From: Peromyscus leucopus
Lineage: Eukaryota > Chordata > Mammalia > Rodentia > Cricetidae
Direction: 5' to 3'
DNA: 64,000 nt
Assembly: GCF_004664715.2 (NCBI RefSeq)
Contig: NC_051075.1
Coordinates: forward strand, 27,026,715 to 27,090,714
Below the pieces are notes generated by a model, which ran no database searches, was not told the origin of the DNA, and was given only the letters and a program-made list of their open reading frames with translations. The translations under genes were made by a program, and so were the position numbers. Positions 1 to 60,903 of the stretch are shown piece after piece. Within the stretch, counting starts at the first letter, position 1, and every line of letters begins with the position of its first letter.

Positions 1-345
1 CACCTCTAAAAGAAAATAGTTCCCCCAAAAAACTCTAAAAATGGACCCACCACAGGGTTCAGCTATCACTTCTGGGTATTTACCCAACAGAAATGAAATC
101 ATTCTATCAAAGATTTATCTGAACTTATATGTTAATTGCACAACTAATTAATAATATTCTAAGTAAGGACTCAGATGAAGGGATAGAGAAAATCTGATAT
201 AAGCAAGAGGAGGGGAGTGGGAGAGGGCATCCAGGAAGGGGAGCAAATAGGAATAAAGTAAAATGACAGATACGTGTGATAATGCCATAATGAAACACAT
301 TATTTTGTATACTGACTTAATACAAACTTTTAATGTACACACATA
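1..345 (+). mobile_element. L1 3'-end fragment
   Basis: The text around 60-130 (cttctgggtatttacccaac, gaaatgaaatcattctatc) matches the conserved end of L1 ORF2. 250-330 resembles a rodent L1 3' UTR. Heavily degraded; cut by the window edge. Confidence 0.6.
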
Positions 346-485
346 TGCTGCAGTATTGTTGAACCATAAGAAGTTTGAAATCTTGCTATTTATGGCAAAA
401 TGCATAGAACTGGAGGTCACGTTGTTAAGTAAACCAAACTTGGAAAAACAAATACATACTCTCTTTCATTTGTGAAAACTTTTTA

Positions 486-607
486 AGTTAGCCAGGCATA
501 GTGAAGCACACCTTTAATCCCAGAACTCACGGGGCTGACATACATAGATCTCTAAGTTCCAGGACAGCCAGAGCTACATGGAGAAATCCTGTCTCAGAAA
601 ACAAAAG
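486..607 (+). mobile_element. B1 SINE
   Basis: Diverged B1 with cacacctttaatcccag near the start and cctgtctcag at the A-rich end. Confidence 0.85.
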
Positions 608-1204
608 TATAAAGTTAATCTCAAAACAGAAGAGAACAGTGATTGATGGAGGTTAGTGGTTGCAGGTACCAACATACATTAGGAAGTTCTAGATTCTAGA
701 GCAACTGTGGTTTAAAATAACCATCTATGAATTTTGTAAGAACCAGAAGACAGGAGCTCAGAAGTTAGCACATAAAGAAATGAAAAAAGGAAGGCTGATA
801 ACCCCGACCATTGCATGTTACATGCATGTACTGAATCACATTGTAAACCTAAGTGTATATAATTATCTCTATTAAAAGGAAAAGTAAATAAAACATATAT
901 TTTGTTTTGTTACTATACAGATCCCAAGTAACACACCTGAAGTTAACATTCAGGTCAAATTAGACAACTCCACACTGCTTTTCAACTGTGTCTTTTGCAT
1001 CATTTCCAAGGGGAAGGGCTAGGCTCTGGTGTACATTATATGAGGTGACTAGGTTGAAATGTTTGGACTTTGTTGTAAGGGCCAAGGGAAATGGTCCAAT
1101 CTGTGTTTCAGAAACAGCATTCTTGGCCATCAGGATGTCTCCGTGAATAAAAGCACCTGATGCAAAGGTGCTTTTATTCACCTTTGCAATCCCCACAACA
1201 AGGG

Positions 1205-1366
1205 CAAAAGCTGGATACAGTAGCACACGTCTGTTATCCCAGCACTCCTATGGAAAGACAAGGTGGAGACAGGACAATCATCTGGAGGCTCAAAGGCCAG
1301 TTACCCTGGAGTAGCAGCATGGCGGAAACTAGAGACTGTGCCTCCAGGTACAAAAAACCAACTCTC
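1205..1366 (+). mobile_element. diverged B1/B4-related SINE
   Basis: Holds tagcacacgtctgttatccc and agcactcc; poor match beyond the first half. Confidence 0.45.
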
Positions 1367-1381
1367 AGAAGTTGTCCTCAG

Positions 1382-1535
1382 CCCAGGAGATAGTGGTGCA
1401 CGCTTTTAATCCCAGCACTCGAGAGGCAGAAGCATGTGGATCTCTGTGAGTTTGAGGCCAGCCTGATCTACAGAGCACATTCTAGGACAGCCAGGGCCAC
1501 ACAGAGAAACCCTGTCTCAAGAAAAAATAAAATCA
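1382..1535 (+). mobile_element. B1 SINE
   Basis: Full-length B1: ttttaatcccagcactcgag, gtttgaggccagcctgatct and aaaccctgtctcaag. Confidence 0.92.
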
Positions 1536-1593
1536 TCCTCAGACCTCTATAGGTGCACTGTGGCACTCATGCACCAGAATTCACATTTACATA

Positions 1594-1594
<1 letters not shown>

Positions 1595-1639
<45 letters not shown>
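1595..1639. repeat. (CA)n microsatellite
   Basis: About 45 bp of pure CA repeat. Confidence 0.97.
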
Positions 1640-1641
<2 letters not shown>

Positions 1642-1950
1642 ATACTAAAGTAGCATGGTGGTCATTGGAGACTAGAAGAGAAAGAGAGAAAGATCAGGTA
1701 CCAAAATATAGCAGAACAAAGTTCCAGTATTCTTGAGCACAGCTGAGTGACAATAGTTTACAACAATTTATTGCATATTTTATAAGAATTAGGAGAATAA
1801 AGTCTGAAGGTTTCCAACACAAAGAAATGCTGTTTAGAAGAAATAAAAATGCTAATTAAGATAATCTGATTATAACTACACACAGGTATTGAATTATCAC
1901 ACCATACTCATAAATTTGTATAATTCTGTGTCAATCAATCAAAAAATTTA

Positions 1951-2086
1951 GGCCTGGTGTGGTGGCCCATGCCTTTAGTCCCAGCAGAGGCAGACAGATC
2001 TCTATGAGTCTGAGGCCAGTACAGTCTACATAATGAGTTCCAGGACAGACAGAGATACATAGTGAAACTCTATCTCAAAAAAAAAG
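1951..2086 (+). mobile_element. B1 SINE
   Basis: Carries ggtgtggtggcccatgcc, ggccagtacagtctacataa and a tctcaaaaaaaaa tail. Lies just beyond the inferred Sec23a poly(A) site. Confidence 0.88.
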
Positions 2087-2149
2087 TACATTGCTCTAAT
2101 TTTACATTAAGCTTTCCAGGATTTACTAGCTTGTAAAATAACCCAAAAA

Positions 2150-3420
2150 ACAGAGAAAGAGAAAGGTATGTTTTATTGGCATTTTGGCCTAGCACAGTTC
2201 AATTCCAATAACACAGAACAAAGCAATTTATTTCAATAGTTGACTATAACAATTAGATGTTCCTGCTTTCCCATCGTCTGATTGTGTTCATGCAAGTACA
2301 ATCACAGTCACCACGGTCCTTAGCAACTATCAGAGCACCACCTTGCATTTGCAGCACTTGATACATAAAATTCATTGTCAAACTTATCTGCTTTAGCATT
2401 GTAAACATTTGCTACAAGTAAACCTTAAAGGTAAAAGTGAATGATACTAATCAATAAATCAAATAGAACTATCTCCACATCATACAACTAAACATTATAT
2501 AATACTGTCTCAGTAAGAACCACAAATTAATAAATTTCACAAGGAACCTGAAACAAAAGTGAAGTGAAAACTCCTAAAGTAGTGTTAAAATACTGAAGGA
2601 TACAATGGAAAATTTATCTAGGAAGGGAAAACAACAAAATGATATAACAAAAACAAAATATGGTTAATAATTACAATAGTCTTTTCACTTCCAAGAATTT
2701 TTTCATCACCCTGACAACATGCTTTATTTTTTAGCTTCCTTAAAAAATTACTCTGGTTAGTCACATGAGTTGGGTACTTGGTGGAAATTTCACATTTAAT
2801 GTCAGCTGTGAGGTTGTTACCTCACTCAGATTTTTTAGCTCTAAATAATTTTTTAAGGTAACCAAAAACATTAAATTCCCTTCATAAGAATTACTACTAT
2901 AAAGTCAAATAATTCCTAAATAAATCACACAAATAAATCCACTTTACAAATACACAATAGGTTATACATGTGTGCTTAAAAAAAAAAAAAACAGAAAAAT
3001 TACTTGACAAAGAAGCAAACTCTTCATATGCCATCACTACTAATTTGTTCCTTTCTGGCTGCTATTGAATACTCCTAACAGGTCAGTGAGGATACCCAGT
3101 GCCACTTTGGATCTGTCTGCAGTATACAAATAAGTGCTATCTGTAATACAAAGCAGACCATTCTAACTCTTTAAACATATTAAATCATAAAGACCTCAAA
3201 TTTATAAAACCAGTTATAATACTGTACCAAGCAAAACCAACTTGTTCTCATTGCTCTTATTATATTTCAGCTTAATCATCCATATTTGTTCATATGTCAC
3301 CTCAGATCATACTGCCACAAAACAGATTTGGAGAGATCTCTGTTGCTTCCACAGATAAATGGGAAAAGCAAAAGAAACTGGAATCGTATTTCATCTTGAG
3401 TGTCTAACACATCTGGCATG
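2150..3420 (-). other. Sec23a: Sec23a 3' UTR (end approximate)
   Basis: About 1.27 kb of AT-rich sequence with no recognisable SINE or L1, in contrast to both sides, directly follows the stop codon. Candidate AATAAA signals on the minus strand are at 2172-2177 and 2227-2232. Cleavage near 2150 is inferred from the former. The region holds three miR-200b/c/429 seed matches (2500-2507, 2589-2595, 3217-3224), two miR-375 7mer-A1 matches (3044-3050, 3285-3291) and an ATTTATTTA element (917-925 of the third kilobase, i.e. 2917-2925). Internal earlier sites may give shorter 3' UTR forms. Confidence 0.75.
2172..2177 (-). terminator. candidate Sec23a poly(A) signal AATAAA
   Basis: Plus-strand tttatt, hence AATAAA on the Sec23a strand, followed within 40 nt by a T/G-rich stretch. 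A second AATAAA lies upstream at 2227-2232. No transcript evidence was available. Confidence 0.5.
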
Positions 3421-55307
<51,887 letters not shown>

Positions 55308-55539
55308 CTGAAACATAAATTAAAAGATATTTAAAAATCCAGAAGCCTCAAAAGAAATTCAAAGTAAACATATTTTCCTACCTTTGGCAATATTAACACA
55401 CTAAAAATTATGACCAAACAAAAACTTAATAACTCCACTCATAATCCATAATGGCTCTATAAAGCCCAATGCTCATGAGGCTCAGTAAGAAGTAGTGATT
55501 CTAGCTAACTTAGTTCACTCTCTTAAGACTACTGACAAG

Positions 55540-55740
55540 GTGAGATGGCTCATTGGGGCACTTGCTGCCAAATCTGATGACCAAATGTGATCCCTGGTAC
55601 TCACACGGTACAAAGAGAGAACTAAGTTGTTCTCTGACCTCCAATGTGTGCTGTGCACATGCACGCACTGTGCACACAACCAACCACATGCACTTTGTCA
55701 CACACAAAAGAAACAAATATAATAAAATATTAAACATTAA
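55540..55740 (+). mobile_element. B4-type SINE
   Basis: aaggtgagatggctcattgg, gatccctggtactcacacgg, tgttctctgacctccaatgt. Confidence 0.8.
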
Positions 55741-56189
55741 AGACTAGGACCAATACATAATGAGTGCCCTTATTATTTATTTAAATGTGTATACAGGGAA
55801 AAGGACAAAAAAGGGGTAGGAACCTAGACATTATGATTCCAATCAACTTTGTAAGTTATGTAATTCTAATAAACATACAAAATCATAAAATTCTAAAATA
55901 CACATGGTTTTTAATTCAAAAAGGACAAGTTCTCATCTGACTTGCTAGAAGAGAGCATTTAATAGTATTTCTGCTAACAGGAAAGTTTGTCCTGAAACTA
56001 GGTAGAGAATACCAGTGGCATGACAAAGTGCCTGTTAAGTGGTATCCCCAGGATTTACACACCACAGAGCCCCTCGTAGAAACTAAATCCTAACTTGTGA
56101 ACGCATGTTGAGATATAAAATGTGAAGAGAATATTTTAAACTCACAGGCAGGTTTAGGCTTTCTGGTCATCATTTGTCACTGTCACTGT

Positions 56190-56300
56190 TTTGACAGAGT
56201 CTCACTACATAATCCAGGTTATCCTGGAAACCCCCATCCCCAGCTGCAGCCTCCCGAGTGCTGGGATTACAAGTGTGTGTCATCACGACCAGGTAGCTGG
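56190..56300 (-). mobile_element. B1 SINE, antisense
   Basis: ttttgacagagtctcactac, cccgagtgctgggattacaa. Confidence 0.85.
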
Positions 56301-56461
56301 CTATGGTGCTGGCTTCCCCATCTAGAGTACATTCCTGCCTCAGGCTCTCCAGCTGCAAAGAGTGGTCAGTCATGAACGGAAGCCAAAGAACTTAAAAGCA
56401 CAAAAATGTAGAATTCCAAGTACTAGTGTAACAAAAATGAAAGAAATAAGGTTAAAAGAAC

Positions 56462-56680
56462 TGAGGCTGGAGAGATGGCAATAGTTAAGAACCCTCACTG
56501 CCCTTTGCAGAGGACCTTGGTTTAGTGTCCAGCACCCACATGGCAGCTCACAAACATTTCTAACTCCAGTTCCAGGGGCTCTGATTCTTTCTTCTGGCCC
56601 CCGAGGACACCAGGCACACAAGTAATGAACAAACATAGATGCAGGCGAAGTACTCATACATATTAAAAACAAAAAAAAAT
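56462..56680 (+). mobile_element. B2-family SINE
   Basis: gaggctggagagatggcaat, agtgtccagcacccacatgg, cttctggcccccgaggacac. Confidence 0.92.
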
Positions 56681-56687
56681 TTAAAGG

Positions 56688-56880
56688 GGGCTGGAGAGAT
56701 GGTTCAGCGGTTAAGAGCACTGGCTACTGGGTTCAATTCCCGGCAACCACATGCCAGCTTACTACCAGATTCTATCAGGGATCACCCACTTCTGGCATCT
56801 GAGGGCAACAGGCACACAAGTGGTGCACAGACATTCACACAGGCAAAACACCCACACACATAAAACAAAATACTTTTCAA
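56688..56880 (+). mobile_element. B2-family SINE, next to the previous copy
   Basis: ggggctggagagatggttca, joined early to ctactgggttcaattcccgg, so part of the head is deleted. Confidence 0.92.
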
Positions 56881-57050
56881 TTAAGTCTAAAAACAGAATT
56901 GATACAGAGCCATGCTGAAAAAAAAAAAAGAATAGAACTGAAAATTATAGACCTACATTGTCAGAAGAGAGAATATGGATGTAAAATTGCTGAGAAGGAT
57001 GTGGGAAAAGAAACTGATTTTAAATGAATGGGATTGTTGGCCTTATTTTA

Positions 57051-57099
57051 TTTTTGGTTGTGAGCCTAGCCTTTAACGGCTGAGCCATCTCTCCAGCCC
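57051..57099 (-). mobile_element. micro-SINE (49 bp), copy 2, antisense
   Basis: The minus strand reads gggctggagagatggctcag then ccgttaaaggctaggctcac and aaccaaaaa, flanked by a perfect 16-bp duplication, tgttggccttatttta, at 57035-57050 and 57100-57115. Confidence 0.85.
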
Positions 57100-57424
57100 T
57101 GTTGGCCTTATTTTAAGACTCCAGAAAACTATATGCCTATTCTGCTATGTGAGAACACACTGCAAAGTACCGCGTATGCACCAGAAAGCAGGCCTTCACC
57201 AGACACCCAATATAGCATCTTGATTTGGGACTTCTTCTGAAACTTAGAAGTAAGTTTCTAGTCAATAAAAAAAGCTGATAAGGTTTTCGATGTTGTCATA
57301 CCTAGCATTAGTTCTGTAAGCCATCCCTCACTGATGAATGAAGTTGCTGGGAACCACCAGGCTTCAGTGACTTTCCATCTGTTGCTATCCTATGTGCTAG
57401 GCTCTCTCCTTGGAAAGAGAAGCA

Positions 57425-57562
57425 ATAAACACATCTGGTAAAACCAGCATGGTGCTGCATGCTTGCCACCCCAGTACTAGGGGAGGCTGAGACAGGAGGA
57501 CTGCTGTAACCTGGGCTACAGGTTGACACAGTGAGACCTTGTCTCAAAGAAATAAAAGTAAA
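57425..57562 (+). mobile_element. B1-related SINE
   Basis: caccccagtactaggggagg, agtgagaccttgtctcaaag. Confidence 0.75.
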
Positions 57563-57904
57563 AGTAGTAGAAGAGAAACTGAGCAGAGATCCTAAGTAAG
57601 ACAATGGTTACATGAATAAAAATCTTCAGTTGCTTCCTCTCCCCCTCCTCTCTGTTCCAATGCAGACTACACATAGTAATCTTTCTGTTTGTTTGTTTAA
57701 GGGATATAAAAGTAAACATGTTTTCCTTGGATCCTCAACAATGTTTAAAAGTATAAGGAGATCCTGAGAACCACTGCCTAAGCTCCCTCTCAATGAGGAA
57801 GATTAACAGACTCAGAAGGCATTCACACTTAAGCTTAAGAGCCAGGTTTAAGTTTCTACAACAGGTTGTGGACTGGATTTTTTTAAAGCATATTGTATCT
57901 AGAA

Positions 57905-58105
57905 TACTTTTTGAAAAGGTTTAGTTATTTTTATTTTATGTGCATTGTTGTTTTGTCTACATGTATGTTTGTGTAAGGGTGTCTGATTGCCTGGAACTCG
58001 AGTTATAAACAGTTATGTTCTGCCACATGAGTGCTGGGGATTAAACCCTGGTCCTCTGGAAGAGCAGCCAATGCTCTTAATGGCTGAGACATATCTCTAG
58101 CCTAT
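57905..58105 (-). mobile_element. B3-type SINE, antisense
   Basis: ctggtcctctggaagagcag, tggctgagacatatctctag. Confidence 0.9.
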
Positions 58106-58487
58106 GGAGTGCATTCTAACTCTACATACTTGTATTTTATTAGATACACGAAATGTCACCTGAGTGATATTTGAGCACAATTTCCCTTTTCCTCAGTTTT
58201 TTTCTCTCACCCTCTCTGCTCTAAAATTATATTCACTCACTGATATCCATTGTATTTCTTAACATTCTCACCTTCCAGCAATCTTCTGAAGCAAGCTGCA
58301 CCTGTTCTTACTTTGTCCAGTTACATGGTCACATACAATACTCTCTTACTTTCAAAAGTAGTGTCTGCTCAAGCTTAAAATCACAAATCCCAGCACAGAA
58401 GTCCTTTCACAAACTTCCTTAATGTGATGACATTATTTGGCAAGCACTTTATTACCTAGTATTAACATTAGCCTAAATATATAAAAC

Positions 58488-58584
58488 CAGCCAGGCATGT
58501 TGGCACACAACTTTAATCCTAGCTCAGGAGGCAGAGGCAGGGGGATCTCTTCTCAGTTCCAAGCTGCCATAGTGAGACCCTCTT

Positions 58585-58588
<4 letters not shown>
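58488..58588 (+). mobile_element. B1 SINE, internally deleted
   Basis: accagccaggcatgttggca, cagaggcagggggatctctt, gtgagaccctctttaac. Confidence 0.82.

Positions 58589-58637
<49 letters not shown>
58589..58637. repeat. (CA)n microsatellite
   Basis: About 48 bp CA repeat. Confidence 0.97.
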
Positions 58638-58638
<1 letters not shown>

Positions 58639-59082
58639 AAATATCGTTAGAACACAGATTTAACAAATTCAGCTTTTTTTAAGTGATATAAGATACAAAA
58701 AACCATTCCAAAGAAATGACACTTTTTTATCAATAATTTATAGCAGTGAAAACTATTTTAATAGTTTCTGGTAGACCAAAAGTATCATGTCACTTTAATG
58801 TAGCACAGCAAATATTTTCCTGAAGTATCTTGAAAGGCCTTCCCTAGTATTGTTTTTCTCAGTTCCAATTTTAACCTCCTTATGCATTTCTAATAGAAAA
58901 ACATATAAATTGAAGTTCCTTAGTTATGTGTTACCATTGTACCTCTCTACATTTCAGCTGTAAAATTTTCTCTTATATGTATTTATTTTATTTCATTTTT
59001 TTGTGTATGGGTGTTTTGCCTGATGTGTGTCTGTATACCATGTGTGTGCAGTGCCTGTGGAGACCAGAAGAGGGCAGTGGAT

Positions 59083-59214
59083 CCCCTAGGAATGGAGTTA
59101 GAGATGGTTGTAAGCCAGTAGGTGAGCCGCTGTGACTGTGACTGTGGCTGTGGCTGTGTATCCCCCTAGGAATGGAGTAAGAGATGGTTATAAGATAGTA
59201 GGTGAGCCGCTGTG
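59083..59214. repeat. internal duplication in the B3 element, 80-bp period
   Basis: cccctaggaatggagt...ggtgagccgctgtg occurs at 59083-59134 and again at 59163-59214, separated by ctgtga/ctgtgg hexamer repeats. Confidence 0.92.

Positions 59215-59216
<2 letters not shown>

Positions 59217-59247
<31 letters not shown>
59217..59247. repeat. (TG)n microsatellite
   Basis: About 30 bp TG repeat within the B3 element. Confidence 0.95.
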
Positions 59248-59248
<1 letters not shown>

Positions 59249-59537
59249 GTGTCCACTTGAACCAGGACTGAACACAGGTCCTCTGGAAGAGCAATCCACT
59301 GGTTGCTCTGAACTTCTGAGCCATCTTCCCCAGTTGTAATATTTTCAATGAAAAGAACTGAGTAACAAATGTTATGCTCTTGGGCAATCAATTTCGATGA
59401 GAAATTTGGGCAATAATACTATATAGGTCTATGAAACAACTAAAAACACGTGGACTTCTGAAGATACTGAGAAGAAGGGAGATTTAATACGCAGTTATAT
59501 TTAGACTTCTTTAAGCAAATATGCCTAGTTATCCGCG

Positions 59538-59689
59538 GCTTAGGGTGGGAGTGTGTCAAGACGTAAGACACGACATAAGTTTAGGTGAGAGAGTGAATGA
59601 AGCATCTCCTCTGGCTTAGGGTGGGAGTGTGCTAAGAGGTAAGACACGACAGAAGTTTAGGTGAGAGAGTGAATGAAGCATCTCCTCTC
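59538..59689. repeat. 76-bp direct tandem duplication
   Basis: Two nearly identical units, 59538-59613 and 59614-59689, both begin gcttagggtgggagtgtg and end gaatgaagcatctcctct, with only a few mismatches. Located about 350 bp outside the CpG island in Sec23a intron 1. Not recognised as a known repeat family. Confidence 0.92.
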
Positions 59690-60304
59690 TAGTCCACCTA
59701 TGCATGCATTTACGGTAACTGTCACTCTTCCTTTTCCACGAACAGTAAAGCCCTACCGACAGAATGGATGCCCGAGTGCACCACGGCATTGCTCAGCTCT
59801 CAAAACTGGTCATTAGCCATGAGCCCAAGGCATTAGCTTTACCTGTTACTTTTTTTTTTTTCTCCTTAACCTTTATAAAGCCCAAGGCCGAATTACGGGT
59901 GATGTAGTCACCTGGGTTCAAAGTCTAGGGCACTCCTGATCAAGTCAAGAAACGAACCTAGTGGCCCCCGGGGCCCAGGAGCCCTGGGCAGGGATGGGAA
60001 AGCGTGTCACCCAGGAGGTGGGGTGGGCGCGGGGCCAGCTGCCCAGACCGCCGTTCTCCACCCCGCTCCCATCCTTCCACCGGCACCGGGAGGACTGGGG
60101 AGGTGGACGCTCGGTCGGGTCGCCCTGACAGGCTCCAGCGCTCAGCGCGCTCCCGTCAGCGCTGGGCCCCAGCCTCCGGCGCGCCGGGCCGCCTAGGCTC
60201 GGGCACGGCGAGGACAGACACCGCCGTCCTCCTAAGCCCCCAGCCCGCGGCCCGCCTCCCAGCCCGGGTGGAGCTGGGGAGGTGGCAGCGACGCCAGTCC
60301 TTAC

Positions 60305-60470
60305 CACAGCGCCTTCCTTCCAAACGAGCACCGCGCGCCGGTCGCAGCCTCCGCCTCACAGAGCCGGTCGTCCCCTCCGCCGCCCTGGAGCAGCCGCGGC
60401 ACCGCAATCAGGGGCGGCCCCGCCCCGCCCCCGGCCTTCGGGAGGGCCCGGGCCCGGGCAACATGGCTGG
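60305..60470 (-). other. Sec23a: Sec23a non-coding exon 1 (5' UTR), 5' end approximate
   Basis: On the minus strand, GGCGCTGTG is followed by the consensus donor GTAAGG (plus-strand ccttac at 60299-60304), so the exon's 3' edge is 60305. The exon lies in the CpG island about 5 kb upstream of the first coding exon, as expected for a housekeeping gene with an untranslated leader exon. The transcription start cannot be placed exactly; 60420-60470 is my estimate from the GC boxes upstream. A short upstream ORF (ATG at 60462-60464, stop at 60408-60410, 18 codons) would be present only if transcription starts above 60464. Confidence 0.75.
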
Positions 60471-60475
60471 TTGCC
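60457..60475. promoter_or_regulatory. inverted repeat GGCAAC-7-GTTGCC in promoter
   Basis: Perfect 6-bp arms with a 7-bp spacer (atggctg). The arms resemble RFX X-box half-sites but in everted order, and the spacer contains a YY1-like AACATGGC. Directly adjacent to the TGACGTGG element. Confidence 0.4.
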
Positions 60476-60482
60476 GCCTCTG

Positions 60483-60490
60483 CCACGTCA
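60483..60490 (-). promoter_or_regulatory. UPRE/CRE-like site TGACGTGG upstream of Sec23a
   Basis: The minus strand reads TGACGTGG, matching the TGACGTG(G/A) consensus bound by ATF6, XBP1 and CREB3-family factors. It sits a few tens of bases above the estimated start site. Sec23a is a known transcriptional target of CREB3L2 (BBF2H7) in chondrocytes. Whether this is the exact functional site is inference. Confidence 0.55.
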
Positions 60491-60550
60491 AAGGGGAGGC
60501 GGCGAGGAGAAGTGCGATCCACGGAGCGGCGAGGGGAGGGAGGGAAGAGG

Positions 60551-60870
60551 GAGGCAAGGGGCGGGGACAGCCCCGGAAGGGGCGGGGCGCACCGGTGGCA
60601 ATGGGCGGGAAGAGTGGCGGAAGGGATGGGACGGGCGTGAAGAAAGAGGGTGGGGCGAGCGAAGAAGTCCTGCGAGCCCAGGCAGAGGGGCGGGGATAAT
60701 TCAGGAAAGGGCGGGGTGAGAAGGAGGCAAGGGGCGGGGACAGTCCCCGGAAGGGGCGGGGCGCGCCGGTGGCAATGGGCGGGATGAGTGGCGGAAGGGA
60801 TGGGACGGCGTAATAAAGAGGGTGGGGCGAGCGAAGAAGTCCTGGATAATTCAGGAAGGGGCGGAGCGAG
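60551..60870. repeat. tandem duplication of a GC-box-rich promoter block
   Basis: Copy 1 at 60551-60720 and copy 2 at 60724-60870 both start gaggcaaggggcggggacag and then share the same order of GC boxes, gtggcaatgggcggg, gtggcggaagggatggg, gggtggggcgagcgaagaag and ggataattcagga. The offset is 173 bp at the start and 150 bp at the end, because copy 2 lacks about 20 bp near its end. A third, partial copy follows at 60853-60890. Confidence 0.9.
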
Positions 60871-60894
60871 CAGGCGGCAGTGGGCGGGGCGGGG

Positions 60895-60903
60895 AATAAA
60901 AGG
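60895..60903 (+). promoter_or_regulatory. TATA-like aataaaagg below a GC-box cluster
   Basis: On the plus strand, the string of GC boxes ends in gggcggggcgggg and then aataaaagg, followed about 25 bp later by gtgagtgacgg. It could drive a divergent plus-strand transcript toward Gemin2. No exon or ORF is recognised after it. Confidence 0.3.

Larger units (their letters stand above)
346..1950. other. Sec23a downstream flank between repeats
   Basis: Besides the B1 copies and (CA)n listed separately, 610-1200 and 1640-1945 show no recognisable gene or repeat. Whether 610-1950 is intergenic or part of a longer 3' transcript cannot be told. Confidence 0.6.
58975..59335 (-). mobile_element. B3-type SINE, antisense, with internal tandem duplication
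   Basis: gggtgttttgcctgatgtgt, cagaagagggcagtggatcc, ctctggaagagcaatccact, ctgagccatcttccccagtt. The body between is expanded by an 80-bp-period duplication and a (TG)n. Confidence 0.85.
55308..60304 (-). other. Sec23a intron 1
   Basis: About 5 kb holding B4, B1, two adjacent B2, a 49-bp micro-SINE, two B3-type elements, a (CA)n tract and the 76-bp tandem duplication. Stretches 55745-56170, 57120-57420, 57565-57900, 58110-58485, 58640-58970 and 59335-59537 show no recognisable repeat or gene. The right end lies in the CpG island. Confidence 0.85.

Noticed and set aside
60469..60487. Full ER stress element (CCAAT-N9-CCACG)
   Set aside because: The CCACG is present but the sequence nine bases before it is ggttg, not CCAAT.
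60301..60522. 73-codon minus-strand open frame through Sec23a exon 1 as an N-terminal extension
   Set aside because: After splicing to exon 2 the frame meets a TGA at the junction (TG plus A), and its ATG probably lies above the start site. It does not join the Sec23a frame.
60004..60719. Two long plus-strand open frames across the CpG island (231 and 145 codons)
   Set aside because: GC-rich DNA has few stops. The frames are Arg/Gly/Pro-rich, run through the tandem GC-box duplication, and match no protein family.
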